From Meiothermus taiwanensis DSM 14542 (GTDB lineage Bacteria; Deinococcota; Deinococci; Deinococcales; Thermaceae): DNA of 64,000 bases. The DNA lies in the NCBI GenBank assembly GCA_000482765.1, contig AXWR01000003.1, positions 62,001 through 126,000 of the forward strand. Reading direction: 5' to 3'. The translations under genes and the position numbers were made by a program. Positions 16,457 to 26,487 of the stretch are shown piece by piece (position 1 is the stretch's first letter; each line of letters opens with the position of its first letter). The notes under the pieces were generated by a model. The model saw nothing but the letters and a program-made list of their open reading frames with translations. It made no database searches and had not been told where the DNA came from.

Positions 16457-16526
16457 AAGGGAGCGCGCAAAAAGTGGCGCAGCGGAATGTCAAAGCCGTA
16501 CCCCCTTCCAGTCATAAAAGAACGTC

Positions 16527-16561
16527 TGGTAGGGGGTTTTGCTATAGCAAAACTCCTACCA
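16527..16561 (+). promoter_or_regulatory. expression-platform hairpin with anti-Shine-Dalgarno arm
   Basis: TGGTAGGGGGTTTTGC pairs with GCAAAACTCCTACCA around a TATA loop. No T-run follows, so it is not an intrinsic terminator. Its 3' arm CTCCTACCA (16553-16561) is also perfectly complementary over 9 bases to TGGTAGGAG (16630-16638), the ribosome binding site of metY. It can therefore pair either here or with the ribosome binding site. An upstream ACCCCC (16500-16505) could in turn pair with GGGGGT (16532-16537). Confidence 0.6.
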
Positions 16562-16635
16562 AAAAGCGCCCCAAATCCCACGCGGATCATTCCCATCGGA
16601 GCAGACGGCCCAGGCCGCTGTTCGCTGGGTGGTAG

Positions 16636-17937
<1,302 letters not shown>

Positions 17938-17969
17938 CCCCCGCGTTCGGTCTACCGAGGGCGCATAAG

Positions 17970-19109
17970 ATGACCGATCTACTTATTCAAGAGGCCTGGG
18001 GCGACCATGAAGCCCTGCTGATCAAGCCACCCAAAAGCCGGGGCCGGGTACCGCCACCGGTACCGGCCCAGGCCCTGGTGGCCGGTGGTTTCCGCCTCGA
18101 GTACGGCGGTGTACTGCCTGAACTGCGCATGCGCTACGAGACCTACGGCCAGCTTAACTTTGAGCGCAGCAATGCGGTGTTGGTGTTTCACGCCTGGACA
18201 GGCTCGGCGCATCTGGCCGGAACCTACACCCAGGAAACCCTGCGCAGCCTGCCCAAACTGGATCAGGCCTTCGGGCCCGAGGGCTGGTGGGACGAGCTGG
18301 CTGGGCCGGGCCGGATGCTGGATACCGATAAATATTTCGTTATCTGCGCCAATCACATCGGCAGCTGCTATGGCTCAACCGGCCCCCTCTCACAGAACCC
18401 CGAGACCGGACGCCCGTATGGCCCGGAGTTTCCCAAGCTGACCGTGCGCGACCTGGCTCGAGCCCAGGCCAAGCTGCTGGACTTTCTGGGCATCGAAAAG
18501 GTGACCTTGCTGGGCGGCAGCCTGGGGGGGATGGTGGCGCTCGAGTTCGCCCTGCTGTACCCCGAGCGGGTAAACAAGATGGTGGTGCTGGCCGCGCCGC
18601 CGGTGCACAGCCCCTGGGCCCGGGCTTTTAACCGGCTTTCACGCGAAGCAGTGCTGGCCGATCCCGGCTACCGGGGCGGCTATTACACCGAGCAGCCCTT
18701 AGGGCTTCAACTAGGACGGGCCATCGCCATGCTCTCTTTTCGCTCCCCCGATTCCTTCCGGCTGCGCTGGCAGCAGCACCCCGAGCGGGGGGAGAGCTAT
18801 GTGCTATACCAGGGGGAAAAATTTGCCCGGCGCTTCGATGCCAACGCCTACCTCACCCTATCGGAGGCCATGGACACCCACGATGTGGGCCGCGGGCGTG
18901 GGGGCCTCGAGGCGGCCCTCCGCCAGCTAAAGCATATCCCCAGCCTGTTCGTTGGCATCGATACCGATGTGCTCTACACCGCTCAGGAAGTCCGTGAGAT
19001 GGCCGCTCTGAGCGGCGGCATCTACCGTGAAATTCACAGCCCGCATGGGCACGACGCCTTTCTAATCGAGACCGACCAGGTGGAGCGCATTCTGGGCGAT
19101 TTTCTGTAG
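17970..19109 (+). CDS. metX: homoserine O-acetyltransferase
   Basis: 379-residue alpha/beta-hydrolase-fold acyltransferase that acetylates homoserine for MetY. The nucleophile elbow is GGSLGGMVALE (Ser near residue 179). The late Asp (FVGIDTDVLY) and His (SPHGHDAFLIE) complete the triad. The conserved HAWTGSAHL and NHIGSCYGSTGP motifs are present. Acetyl- versus succinyl-CoA use cannot be read from sequence by eye; acetyl is assumed because of MetY. It is co-transcribed with metY behind the riboswitch. Confidence 0.92.
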   Translation: MTDLLIQEAWGDHEALLIKPPKSRGRVPPPVPAQALVAGGFRLEYGGVLPELRMRYETYGQLNFERSNAVLVFHAWTGSAHLAGTYTQETLRSLPKLDQAFGPEGWWDELAGPGRMLDTDKYFVICANHIGSCYGSTGPLSQNPETGRPYGPEFPKLTVRDLARAQAKLLDFLGIEKVTLLGGSLGGMVALEFALLYPERVNKMVVLAAPPVHSPWARAFNRLSREAVLADPGYRGGYYTEQPLGLQLGRAIAMLSFRSPDSFRLRWQQHPERGESYVLYQGEKFARRFDANAYLTLSEAMDTHDVGRGRGGLEAALRQLKHIPSLFVGIDTDVLYTAQEVREMAALSGGIYREIHSPHGHDAFLIETDQVERILGDFL

Positions 19110-19221
19110 CACCGCGCCCGGGGCAATCCCGCGAGTGGGTGGCGCTATGCGCGCCATCCACCGCGTTTTTCAGCACCCCGCCCTTCGAACCCGCCCTAGC
19201 CGGAGCAATGCAGGATTCATA

Positions 19222-19271
19222 CCAGATTCGGTTAGTTCGCCATCATTCGGCACCAAACGAACCGAATCTGG
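19222..19271. repeat. intergenic inverted repeat, CCAGATTCGGTT type
   Basis: CCAGATTCGGTT (19222-19233) and AACCGAATCTGG (19260-19271) form a perfect 12-base inverted repeat between the convergent metX and gcvP genes. The interior TTCGCCATCATTCGGCACC resembles segments of the copies near 25050 and 37890. There is no U-tract, so a role as terminator is uncertain. Confidence 0.65.
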
Positions 19272-19280
19272 CTTCAAACC

Positions 19281-22127
19281 CTACGCGTATTCCTCCACCG
19301 GCGGACAGGAACAAACGATGTTGCGATCACCGTACACATTATCCACCCGGTTGACCGGGCTCCAGTACTTATCCATGGCCGACTGGCCGGCAGGGAAGCA
19401 GCCCTGGGCCCGGGTGTACTTGCGGTTCCAGTTCTCGTCGGCCAGATCCAGCACGGTGTGGGGGGCATGGCGCAGGGGGCTTTCCTCGGCGGTGAGCTCG
19501 CCCCGCTCGATCTGGGCGATTTCCTCGCGGATGGCGATCATGGCGTTGATAAAGCGATCGAGCTCGCGCTTCGACTCCGACTCGGTTGGCTCCACCATCA
19601 GGGTTCCGGGCACCGGAAAGCTCATGGTGGGGGCATGGAAACCAAAGTCGATCAGGCGCTTGGCGATGTCTTCGGCGGTGATGTCACAGCGGGCCTTGAA
19701 GGCCCGGGGGTCGAGGATGCACTCGTGGGCCACCCGGCCTTTTTCGTTTTTGTAGAGCACCGGGAAGTAGGGCTCGAGCCGGCTGGCAATGTAGTTGGCG
19801 TTCAGGATGGCCACCTCGGTGGCCCGCTTGAGCCCCTCGCTGCCCATCATCCAGATGTAGGCAAACGAGATGGGCAGAATCGAGGCGGAGCCGTAGGGGG
19901 CTGCCGCCACCGGCCCCACCGGAGCCGTCCCACCGTCGAGCACGGGGTGCCCCGGCAGGAAGGGGGCCAGGTGGGCCTTGACCGCGATGGGGCCCATCCC
20001 CGGCCCGCCCCCGCCATGAGGAATGGCGAAGGTCTTGTGCAGGTTGAGGTGCGAGACATCGGCCCCGTAGTGGCCGGGCTTGGCCAGCCCCACCTGGGCG
20101 TTGAGGTTGGCCCCGTCCAGGTAGACCTGCCCCCCGTAGCGGTGCACGATGTCGCACAGCTCGCGTATCTTCTCCTCGAACACCCCGTGGGTGGAGGGGT
20201 AGGTGACCATCACCGCCGCCAGCCTATCGGCGTGCTGCTTTGCTTTGGCCTCGAGGTCGTTCAGATCCACGTAGCCCTGCGCGTCGCAGGCCACCACCAC
20301 CACCTCCATCCCGGCCATCTGGGCCGAGGCCGGGTTGGTACCGTGGGCCGAGGAAGGAATTAAGCAGACGTTGCGGTGCCCCTCACCCCTCGAGCGGTGG
20401 TAGGCCCGGATAGCCAGCAGCCCGGCATACTCGCCCTGGGCCCCGGAGTTGGGCTGGAGCGAGACCGCGTCGTAGCCGGTGATTTCACACAGCCAGCGGC
20501 TCAGGGTCTCGAAGAGCTCGTGGTAGCCCTGGGCCTGCTCGGCGGGTGCAAAGGGGTGCAAATTGGCGAACTCGGGCCAGCTAATGGGAATCATCTCGGC
20601 CGCGGCGTTGAGCTTCATGGTGCAGGAGCCCAGGGGAATCATGGCGCGGTCGAGCGCCAGGTCGCGGTCGGCCAGGCGGCGCATGTAGCGCATCAGCTCG
20701 GTTTCGGAGTGGTAGCGGTTGAAGACCGGGTGGGTCAGGTAGGGGCTGGTGCGCTGCAAGGTGGCCGGGAGGTGGTTTTCGGGGACAAAGTCCTGGTAGC
20801 GGAAGTCGCCCCCAAAGGCCTGCCAGACCGCCTCGATGACCTCGGGGGTGGTGGTCTCGTCGAGGGCGATGCCGATGTGGGCCTCGTCCACTTTGCGCAG
20901 GTTGATGCGGCGGCGGCGGGCCTCGGCCAAAATTTCCTCCACCCGGCCCCCGGCCCGGATGGTCAGGGTATCGAAGAAGTGGGCATTGACCCGCTCAAAA
21001 CCCAGGCGCTCCAGGCCCGCGGCCAGCACCGCGGTTTTGTCGTGCACGCTCTGGGCGATCTCGCGCAGGCCCTCAGGCCCGTGGTAGACCGCGTACATCG
21101 AGGCGATTACCGCCAGCAGCACCTGGGCGGTGCAGATGTTGGAGGTGGCCTTCTCGCGGCGGATGTGCTGCTCGCGGGTCTGGAGGGTCAGGCGGTAGGC
21201 CCGGTTGCCCCTCGAGTCAATCGAAACCCCCACCAGCCGCCCCGGCAGGGCCCGCTTGAGGGCGTCCCTGACCGCCATATAACCGGCGTGGGGCCCGCCG
21301 TAGCCCATGGGCACCCCAAAGCGCTGGGCCGAGCCCACCGCGATATCGGCCCCCAGCTCGCCGGGCGGGGTGAGCAGGGTCAGGGCCAGCAGATCGGCGG
21401 CCACCACCGCCAGCCCACCAGCCGCCTTAACCCGCTCGATGGGGCCGCGCAGGTCGCGGATCTGGCCCAGGGTGTCGGGGTACTGGAAGATCGCCCCGAA
21501 CAGCCCCTCCGGGTTCAGGTCGGTCTCGGGGTCGCCCACCACCAACTGCCAGCCCAGGGGTTCGGCCCGGGTCTGCAAAACCGCCAGCGTCTGGGGGTGC
21601 ACGTTCCTGTCCACAAAAAAGGCCCTGCGCGGGGCTTTGCAACTGCGCTGGGCCACCGCCATGGCTTCGGCGGCTGCTGTGGCCTCGTCCAGGAGCGAGG
21701 CGTTGGCGATGTCCAGGCCGGTGAGGTCGGCCACCATGGTCTGGAAGTTGAGCAAGGCCTCGAGGCGGCCCTGGCTAATCTCGGGCTGGTAGGGGGTGTA
21801 GGCGGTGTACCAGGCCGGGTTTTCCAGCAGGTTGCGCTGGATCACCGGGGGCAGAATGGTGCCGTAGTAGCCCTGGCCGATCAGCGAGGTAAACACCTGG
21901 TTCTTGCTGGCGATGGCCCGCATGCGCGCCAGCATCTCGGTCTCGCTCAGGCCGGGGCCGATGTTGAGCGGCTCGGCCTCGCGGATGGAGGCCGGCACGG
22001 TCTGTTGGATGAGTTCCTCCAGCGAGGAAACCCCCACGGCTTGCAGCATCTGCTCGATGTCCGCAGGGGTGGGGCCAATGTGGCGGCGCGAGAAATCGGT
22101 GGAACGGGGTTTGCGTTCAGGGGTCAT
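19281..22127 (-). CDS. gcvP: glycine dehydrogenase (decarboxylating), P-protein
   Basis: 948-residue PLP enzyme, the decarboxylating subunit of the glycine cleavage system, in the single-chain form (about 950). The PLP lysine is in [20 protein letters not shown] in the C-terminal half, and the N-terminus [14 protein letters not shown] is typical. The ATG at 22127 has GGAGGAGAC 3-9 bases upstream. A longer frame reaching 22214 would translate part of the glycine riboswitch and is rejected. It is separated from gcvH and gcvT by an inserted IS element. Confidence 0.96.
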   Translation of the reverse strand: MTPERKPRSTDFSRRHIGPTPADIEQMLQAVGVSSLEELIQQTVPASIREAEPLNIGPGLSETEMLARMRAIASKNQVFTSLIGQGYYGTILPPVIQRNLLENPAWYTAYTPYQPEISQGRLEALLNFQTMVADLTGLDIANASLLDEATAAAEAMAVAQRSCKAPRRAFFVDRNVHPQTLAVLQTRAEPLGWQLVVGDPETDLNPEGLFGAIFQYPDTLGQIRDLRGPIERVKAAGGLAVVAADLLALTLLTPPGELGADIAVGSAQRFGVPMGYGGPHAGYMAVRDALKRALPGRLVGVSIDSRGNRAYRLTLQTREQHIRREKATSNICTAQVLLAVIASMYAVYHGPEGLREIAQSVHDKTAVLAAGLERLGFERVNAHFFDTLTIRAGGRVEEILAEARRRRINLRKVDEAHIGIALDETTTPEVIEAVWQAFGGDFRYQDFVPENHLPATLQRTSPYLTHPVFNRYHSETELMRYMRRLADRDLALDRAMIPLGSCTMKLNAAAEMIPISWPEFANLHPFAPAEQAQGYHELFETLSRWLCEITGYDAVSLQPNSGAQGEYAGLLAIRAYHRSRGEGHRNVCLIPSSAHGTNPASAQMAGMEVVVVACDAQGYVDLNDLEAKAKQHADRLAAVMVTYPSTHGVFEEKIRELCDIVHRYGGQVYLDGANLNAQVGLAKPGHYGADVSHLNLHKTFAIPHGGGGPGMGPIAVKAHLAPFLPGHPVLDGGTAPVGPVAAAPYGSASILPISFAYIWMMGSEGLKRATEVAILNANYIASRLEPYFPVLYKNEKGRVAHECILDPRAFKARCDITAEDIAKRLIDFGFHAPTMSFPVPGTLMVEPTESESKRELDRFINAMIAIREEIAQIERGELTAEESPLRHAPHTVLDLADENWNRKYTRAQGCFPAGQSAMDKYWSPVNRVDNVYGDRNIVCSCPPVEEYA

Positions 22128-22148
22128 GCGGTCTCCTCCACTGACCCC

Positions 22149-22293
22149 ATCTGTCCTTTTGCCTGAGAGTGTTATCCCGTCGGCGGGCGCTTTGCGCCTC
22201 TCTCCAGATTTCACTGCTGTGGTCCTTTTGCCTGAGAGTTTCCGGGGTGGTTGCTCCTTCGGCGTGGGGCGGGCCCATCTCTCCCATCAGCAG
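22149..22293 (-). ncRNA. tandem glycine riboswitch
   Basis: Two consecutive glycine aptamers on the minus strand ahead of gcvP. Aptamer 1 (22293-22215) is closed by CTGCTG/CAGCAG and contains GGGAGAG, GCCGAAGGAGCAA and AACTCTCAGGCAAAAGGACC. Aptamer 2 (22209-22149) is closed by ATCTG/CAGAT and contains GGAGAGAGG, GCCGACGGGATAAC and ACTCTCAGGCAAAAGGACAG. The gcvP ribosome binding site follows 9 bases later. Known members usually turn glycine cleavage on when glycine is high. Confidence 0.95.
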
Positions 22294-22314
22294 CGCGCTG
22301 CTTGTACCAGGTTT

Positions 22315-22320
22315 ATGATA
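22315..22320 (-). promoter_or_regulatory. candidate -10 box of the gcvP riboswitch transcript
   Basis: TATCAT on the minus strand, about 20 bases before aptamer 1. A TTGTAC lies upstream but with only a 15-base spacer. It sits between the IS left end (22360) and the riboswitch, so gcvP may keep its own promoter despite the insertion. Confidence 0.4.
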
Positions 22321-22359
22321 GCCTAAAGGGGCGCGGTACAAAAAGTGACCCCTGCACAC

Positions 22360-23503
22360 CAGACTTGACCGCTATGCCGCATAGAGCCCCAGGAAGCGCA
22401 GGGCGGAGAGGGGGTTGAAGGAGAAGATTTCTAGGGCTGCCTTCTTCTCCCTCACCCCCTCTCGGTGAAGCATGGAGACCAGGAAGGCCCGCAGCACCGC
22501 TAGCGCCCACGCCCCCACCCCCCGCACCTGACAGGCATCCTCCCCAAAGCACACGTCCCGCACCCAGAAAGACCGGTTCTCCACCTCCCATCGGGAAAGC
22601 AACAGGCTCCCCAGCCGCTTTGCGTCCGCTACCTCCGGCCCCAGGCTGGTGAGGGCGTAGCTCACCGTCCGCCGCACCTCCCCCGTCCCCTTGTGCCTCA
22701 CCTCCCGCCAAAGCCGCACCACCTGCCTGGCCCCAGGGAAGGCCCGCACCTCTTCCGGCAGGTAGGGGGAAGCCCAAACCCGGTAGGTCCACACCTCCCC
22801 GTCCCGCACCCCACTCCAGGTCGCCTCCGTCTCCCCGGGAAGACGCCTCCCCGCCATCCCCTTGAACACCTCCAGGGCCCACTCCAAAAGTTCCCCCTGG
22901 TTCCCCTTCAGGACCAAGAGATAGTCCCCCCTTTTTTCCGCACCCGGGCCGCCACCTCAGGGTACAGGTACCCCGCGTCCCCCACCACCACCTTGCCCTC
23001 CAGCTCCCTCGCCTCCAAACGGTCCAGAAGCTCCAGGAAGGCCTTCTCCTCCCTCCCTTCCGCCCGGGCCTGGGCCAGGGTGGTATGGAGGTGCAGGGCC
23101 AGGACCTCCACCAGCTTGACCTGGGGGCTTTTCCCCTTGCCGCTTCCCCGCAGGTGCTTCCCGTCCACCACCAGGACCTCCCCAAGGTCGGCTTCGGGGA
23201 AGACCTGGCCAAGGGCCGCCTGGAGCTTCTCAGGATCCAGGCGGTGAAGGAGAAGGGTGATGGCGGTGTGGCCTGGGGCCTTGCGCAGGCCCAGGTGGGG
23301 CAAGAGGTGGGGGTTGGCGCGGGCAAAGCGTTCCACGCCGCGCAGGGAGTCCACGCGGCTCAGGAAGGCCACCAGGATGAGGGCCAGAAGGCCCCAAAGG
23401 GGGTACTGCCGGTTGTGGGCCCGAGGGTCCGGGACCTGGGATAGCGCCTGGCGCAGAGTCATGATCTTTCTCTACCCCAAGGGCTGTATATCGGTCAAGT
23501 CTG
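22360..23503 (-). mobile_element. ISAs1-family-like insertion sequence with 9-bp target duplication
   Basis: The ends are 16-base inverted repeats: CAGACTTGACCGCTAT (22360-22375) against the reverse complement of 23488-23503 (one mismatch). The element is flanked by a perfect 9-base direct repeat CCTGCACAC (22351-22359 and 23504-23512), the target duplication. It carries one transposase reading unit on the minus strand, split by a frameshift. It sits between gcvH and the gcvP riboswitch. I found no CTCGAG hexamer in its 1.1 kb although that word is common in the flanking genes, weakly suggesting arrival from another genome. Confidence 0.92.
22372..23462 (-). pseudogene. ISAs1-type DDE transposase, frame broken at an A6G6 run
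   Basis: The N-terminal part (23462 down to 22908, 184 residues) has the first catalytic Asp in VLVVDGKHLRGS and the second in VVVGDAGYLYPE. The C-terminal part (frame open around 22917 to 22372) has LKGNQGELLEWAL and the catalytic Glu in LSRWEVENRSFWVRDVCFGED, the ISAs1 signature. The frames join at AAAAAAGGGGGG (22926-22937, minus strand). A -1 shift on A-AAA-AAG would restore a protein of about 363 residues with all three catalytic acids. It may be decayed, mis-sequenced, or expressed by slippage; all domains are otherwise intact. Confidence 0.85.
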
Positions 23504-23516
23504 CCTGCACACCCGG

Positions 23517-23897
23517 TTACTGGCTTTCTGCCACGGCCTGGTACTCCGCCGCTGACAAGAGCCCGTTCAGGTCTGCCGGGTTTATCTTCATTTTGAACAG
23601 CCAGCCCTCGCCGTAGGGCGCCTGGTTGATGAGCTCGGGCTTATCGGAAAGGGCGCTGTTGACCTCGAGGATCTCCCCGGCCACCGGGGCGTAGATGTCG
23701 GAGGCGGTCTTGACCGACTCCACCACCGCCACCGCCGACCCGGCCTCCACAGCCTTACCCACCTGCGGCAAGTCCACAAACACCACATCCCCCAGGGCGT
23801 CCTGGGCAAAGTCGGTGATGCCCACCACGGCCACGTCGCCCTCGAGGCGAACCCATTCGTGTGATTTGGTGTACTTAAGCTCGGAAGGATAGTTCAT
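23517..23897 (-). CDS. gcvH: glycine cleavage system H protein
   Basis: 126-residue lipoyl carrier that shuttles the aminomethyl group from GcvP to GcvT. The lipoylated Lys lies in [19 protein letters not shown] (about residue 63), and the [14 protein letters not shown]-terminus is typical. A GAGGTGAG site precedes the ATG. It lies 44 bases after gcvT on the same strand. Its stop codon is 4 bases from the target-site duplication of the IS, so the coding region is untouched. Confidence 0.96.
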   Translation of the reverse strand: MNYPSELKYTKSHEWVRLEGDVAVVGITDFAQDALGDVVFVDLPQVGKAVEAGSAVAVVESVKTASDIYAPVAGEILEVNSALSDKPELINQAPYGEGWLFKMKINPADLNGLLSAAEYQAVAESQ

Positions 23898-23941
23898 CGT
23901 CTCACCTCGGCTGTCAGTTTATTGCCCAAAAGACCTGCCAT

Positions 23942-24997
23942 CTAGCGCTTCACGAAAGGCGTCTCGACCACGGTGGCCGGCGCGGCCCTGCCCCGAATCT
24001 CCACCTCCAGCACGGTGCCCACCCCGGCCCATTCAGGCTGCACATAGGCCAGCCCGATGCCCTTTTTGAGCACGGGGGAGTGGGTTCCCGAGGTGAGGAC
24101 GCCGACCTCCTTGCCCCCTCCCAGCACCCGGTAGCCCTCGCGGGGAATCCCCCCCTCAACCAGCAGCCCCACCAGCCGACGCTCACAGGCGGCGTCCAGC
24201 AGGGCCTGTTTACCATAAAACTCTTTCTGGCCCTTGACCACCCAGTCGAAAGGGGTGCATAGGGGGTTGGTGGTGTCGGTGAGTTCGTGGCCGTACAGGG
24301 GAAAGCCGGCCTCGAGCCTCAAGGTATCGCGCGCCCCCAGGCCACAAGGGGTCACCCCGGCCTCCAGGAGGGCCTCCCAGACCGCTGGGGCTTCGTCGGG
24401 GGCCACGAACACCTCGTAGCCGTCCTCACCGGTGTAGCCGGTGCGGGCGAAACGAGCCCACTTGCCCACCAGCTTGCCCATGAAGGTGTCGTTTTTCTTA
24501 CGCGAGACCAGATCGGTCTCGGTTAGCTTTTGCAATACCGCCACCGCGTTGGGGCCTTGCACGGCAATCAGGGCGAAGAAGTCGGAGGCGTCCTCGAGCC
24601 TCACCTCGAAGCCTTCCGCCAGGCGCTGAAGATGCCCCCAGTCCTTCTCGATGTTGGCGGCGTTCACCACCATCAGGTACTCTTCCTCGCCGGTGCGGTA
24701 AAGGTAAATGTCGTCCACCACGCCCCCCTGTGCATTGGGCAGCATGGAGTACTGGGCCCGGCCCACCTTGAGCTTGGCCACGTCGTTCAGGGTGGCGTAC
24801 TGCAAAAACTCCAGGGCCCCCGGCCCCTTTACCCAGAACTCGCCCATGTGGCTCACATCGAACATCCCCACCAGCCCCCGCACCGCTAAGTGTTCGGAGG
24901 TGATGGAGGTGTACTGAATAGGCATCTCATAACCGGCAAAAGGCACCATCCTGGCTCCTAGGGCCAGATGGGCTTGGTGAAGTGGAGTGGTTTTCAT
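23942..24997 (-). CDS. gcvT: aminomethyltransferase, glycine cleavage T protein
   Basis: 351-residue tetrahydrofolate-dependent enzyme that releases ammonia and forms methylene-THF. The N-terminal MKTTPLHQAHLALGARMVPFAGYEMPIQY is typical, as is the substrate Asp in RTGYTGEDGYEVF. The start is set at ATG 24997, with a TATGCT box (25006-25011) 8 bases upstream suggesting a very short or no leader; an upstream in-frame codon would add 6 unrelated residues. First gene of the gcvT-gcvH unit. Confidence 0.95.
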   Translation of the reverse strand: MKTTPLHQAHLALGARMVPFAGYEMPIQYTSITSEHLAVRGLVGMFDVSHMGEFWVKGPGALEFLQYATLNDVAKLKVGRAQYSMLPNAQGGVVDDIYLYRTGEEEYLMVVNAANIEKDWGHLQRLAEGFEVRLEDASDFFALIAVQGPNAVAVLQKLTETDLVSRKKNDTFMGKLVGKWARFARTGYTGEDGYEVFVAPDEAPAVWEALLEAGVTPCGLGARDTLRLEAGFPLYGHELTDTTNPLCTPFDWVVKGQKEFYGKQALLDAACERRLVGLLVEGGIPREGYRVLGGGKEVGVLTSGTHSPVLKKGIGLAYVQPEWAGVGTVLEVEIRGRAAPATVVETPFVKR

Positions 24998-25045
24998 GCC
25001 GTTCCAGCATACCAACCCATCGGTCGGCTTGAACCCTTCACCCCA

Positions 25046-25125
25046 GACTCGGTTTGTTCGCCGAGCGTGGCAAGGGGTACCCCAGGATTCAAAAAGATGG
25101 CCTCTGGAGGTCTTTGCTGTGGTGC
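25046..25125. repeat. intergenic repeat, GGATTCAAAAAGAT type
   Basis: AGGATTCAAAAAGATGGCCT followed by CTGGAGGTCTTTGCTGTGG (from about 25084) matches, with two differences in 39 bases, the reverse complement of 37836-37874. Just before it CAGACTCGGTTTGTTCGCC resembles the copy at 19222. It fills the gap between mglA and gcvT. Confidence 0.65.
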
Positions 25126-25141
25126 GTCGACCTGGAGCCAG

Positions 25142-25732
25142 CTAGCCAGCCGAGGCCACGCGAGCCAGCACCTGACGGCTCACAGCCTTCAGGGTTTCGA
25201 AAACCCCGATGCCATTGGTAGCGATGGCCTCGAAGATGGGCAGCCGCATCTCGGGGTCAATCACCGCCTGGATCATCTCCACCGGCAGGGCATCGGGGGC
25301 ATCGCGCTTGTTGGCCTGCAGCACCAGGGGGATATCCTCTAACTTTATGCCATACTCGGCCAGGTTTTCGCGTAGGTTGCGCATGGATTCTGCATTGGCC
25401 CGCAGGCGGTTGGGGGCTGAGTCGGCCACAAAAACAATCCCGTCCACGCCTCGCAAAATGAGTTTGCGGCTGGCGTTGTAAAACACCTGCCCCGGCACGG
25501 TGTACAGGTGAAAGCGGGTTTTGAAGCCCTTAACCTCGCCCAGATCCACGGGTAAAAAGTCGAAGAACAGGGTGCGTTCATCCTCGGTAGCCAGCGAGAC
25601 CATCTCGCCTTTGCGGTTTTGCGGCACCTGCTGGAAAACCCATTTGAGGTTGGTGGTCTTACCAGACATACCGGGGCCGTAGTAGACAATCTTGAAGTTG
25701 ATCTCCCGGGCGGCAAAGTTGATCGTGCTCAT
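25142..25732 (-). CDS. mglA: MglA-type Ras-like GTPase
   Basis: 196-residue small GTPase. The P-loop is [10 protein letters not shown] (residues 19-28), switch/G3 is VPGQVFYN, and G4 is QANKRD. In Myxococcus MglA sets the leading pole for gliding and type IV pili, and the Thermus homologue has been studied structurally together with MglB. In this lineage a role in type IV pilus or cell-polarity control is plausible. It follows mglB by 2 bases. Confidence 0.93.
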   Translation of the reverse strand: MSTINFAAREINFKIVYYGPGMSGKTTNLKWVFQQVPQNRKGEMVSLATEDERTLFFDFLPVDLGEVKGFKTRFHLYTVPGQVFYNASRKLILRGVDGIVFVADSAPNRLRANAESMRNLRENLAEYGIKLEDIPLVLQANKRDAPDALPVEMIQAVIDPEMRLPIFEAIATNGIGVFETLKAVSRQVLARVASAG

Positions 25733-25734
25733 AG

Positions 25735-26226
25735 TTAGCTACCAAATAGTTCGTCCAAAAGGGCACTAGCCCCAGCGTGATACTCGCGATCAATCCCTAA
25801 GGTGCCTGGCTCTACTAGGGCCTCCTTGGTGATGACCTCGAGCGACTGCACGGCCCGCTTACCAAATAGCTTGACCCGTCCTACCGGGGCGGTGTTATCG
25901 AAGATAATTACCAGCAGGGCCAGATCCCCCACTTCCTCAGCATACAAACCGTAGGTGGCCCCTTGATGCAGAAGTTCGTTAAAGCGGGGCTCACCAAGCA
26001 TTTTAGCCAAAGCCTGGGTGGCTGCCGCGTTACCGGCAATCAAAGTAGCCAGCGAGTCCAGGGCCGGGGGCCGGGGCGCCCACAAGGCCTCTTTGTGTGC
26101 CAGCACAAAGCCCTTGCGGTCGAGCAAAAGCACGTAACGGGCCCCCGTCTCGCGAAGAAGCTCTTCGAGGACGTGCGAGGCCTTTTCGTAGGCACCCCCG
26201 AAGAGCGCGATTGCAGGCTCAACCAT
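25735..26226 (-). CDS. mglB: MglB, roadblock/LC7 GTPase-activating protein
   Basis: 163-residue roadblock/LC7-domain protein, the GAP for MglA. It matches the family start [16 protein letters not shown]. The start is ATG 26226: a TACACT box (26236-26241) lies 9 bases upstream, and the longer open frame to 26295 has no family-like sequence. Paired with mglA with almost no gap, which implies coupled synthesis in a fixed ratio. Confidence 0.92.
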   Translation of the reverse strand: MVEPAIALFGGAYEKASHVLEELLRETGARYVLLLDRKGFVLAHKEALWAPRPPALDSLATLIAGNAAATQALAKMLGEPRFNELLHQGATYGLYAEEVGDLALLVIIFDNTAPVGRVKLFGKRAVQSLEVITKEALVEPGTLGIDREYHAGASALLDELFGS

Positions 26227-26379
26227 ACCAGGCCCAGTGTAACACGCACCCGTTACCCACCCCTGTGACGAATTACGCTGGGTGGTTCTGTACACAAAGA
26301 CCGCCGCGAGCAGCTCCCCGGTTTTATAGGCATTTCGCTAGCATCGGCCACTTTGACAGGCCTACGCGATACTACCCAA

Positions 26380-26450
26380 AATGCTTTTCTGCTCCCTTCG
26401 GTCGGGCTATTTCGCCACTTTCCGGCGCGAATCTGGTACTCGCTGAGCAA
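26380..26450. repeat. intergenic repeat, CTCCCTTCGGTCGGG type
   Basis: CTCCCTTCGGTCGGGCTATTTCG (26393 on) matches the repeat at 37890 over its first 15 bases. It is followed by GGCGCGAATCTGGTAC, which shares the GAATCTGGTA edge of the family in reverse orientation. It lies in the divergent gap between mglB and the hydrolase gene. Confidence 0.55.
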
Positions 26451-26487
26451 AATCGCAGTGTGCATCAGAACAGACTGAATCGGCCCC

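Noticed and set aside
16527..16561. Intrinsic terminator in the metY leader
   Set aside because: The stem is strong, but it is followed by AAAAAGCG, not a T-run; translational control fits better.
22128..22214. N-terminal extension of gcvP
   Set aside because: The extra 29 codons are the second glycine aptamer and the ribosome binding site; the true start is ATG 22127.
22313..23326. A 337-codon open frame on the minus strand inside the IS
   Set aside because: It is the third frame of the transposase region, full of Gly/Arg/Trp with no family pattern.
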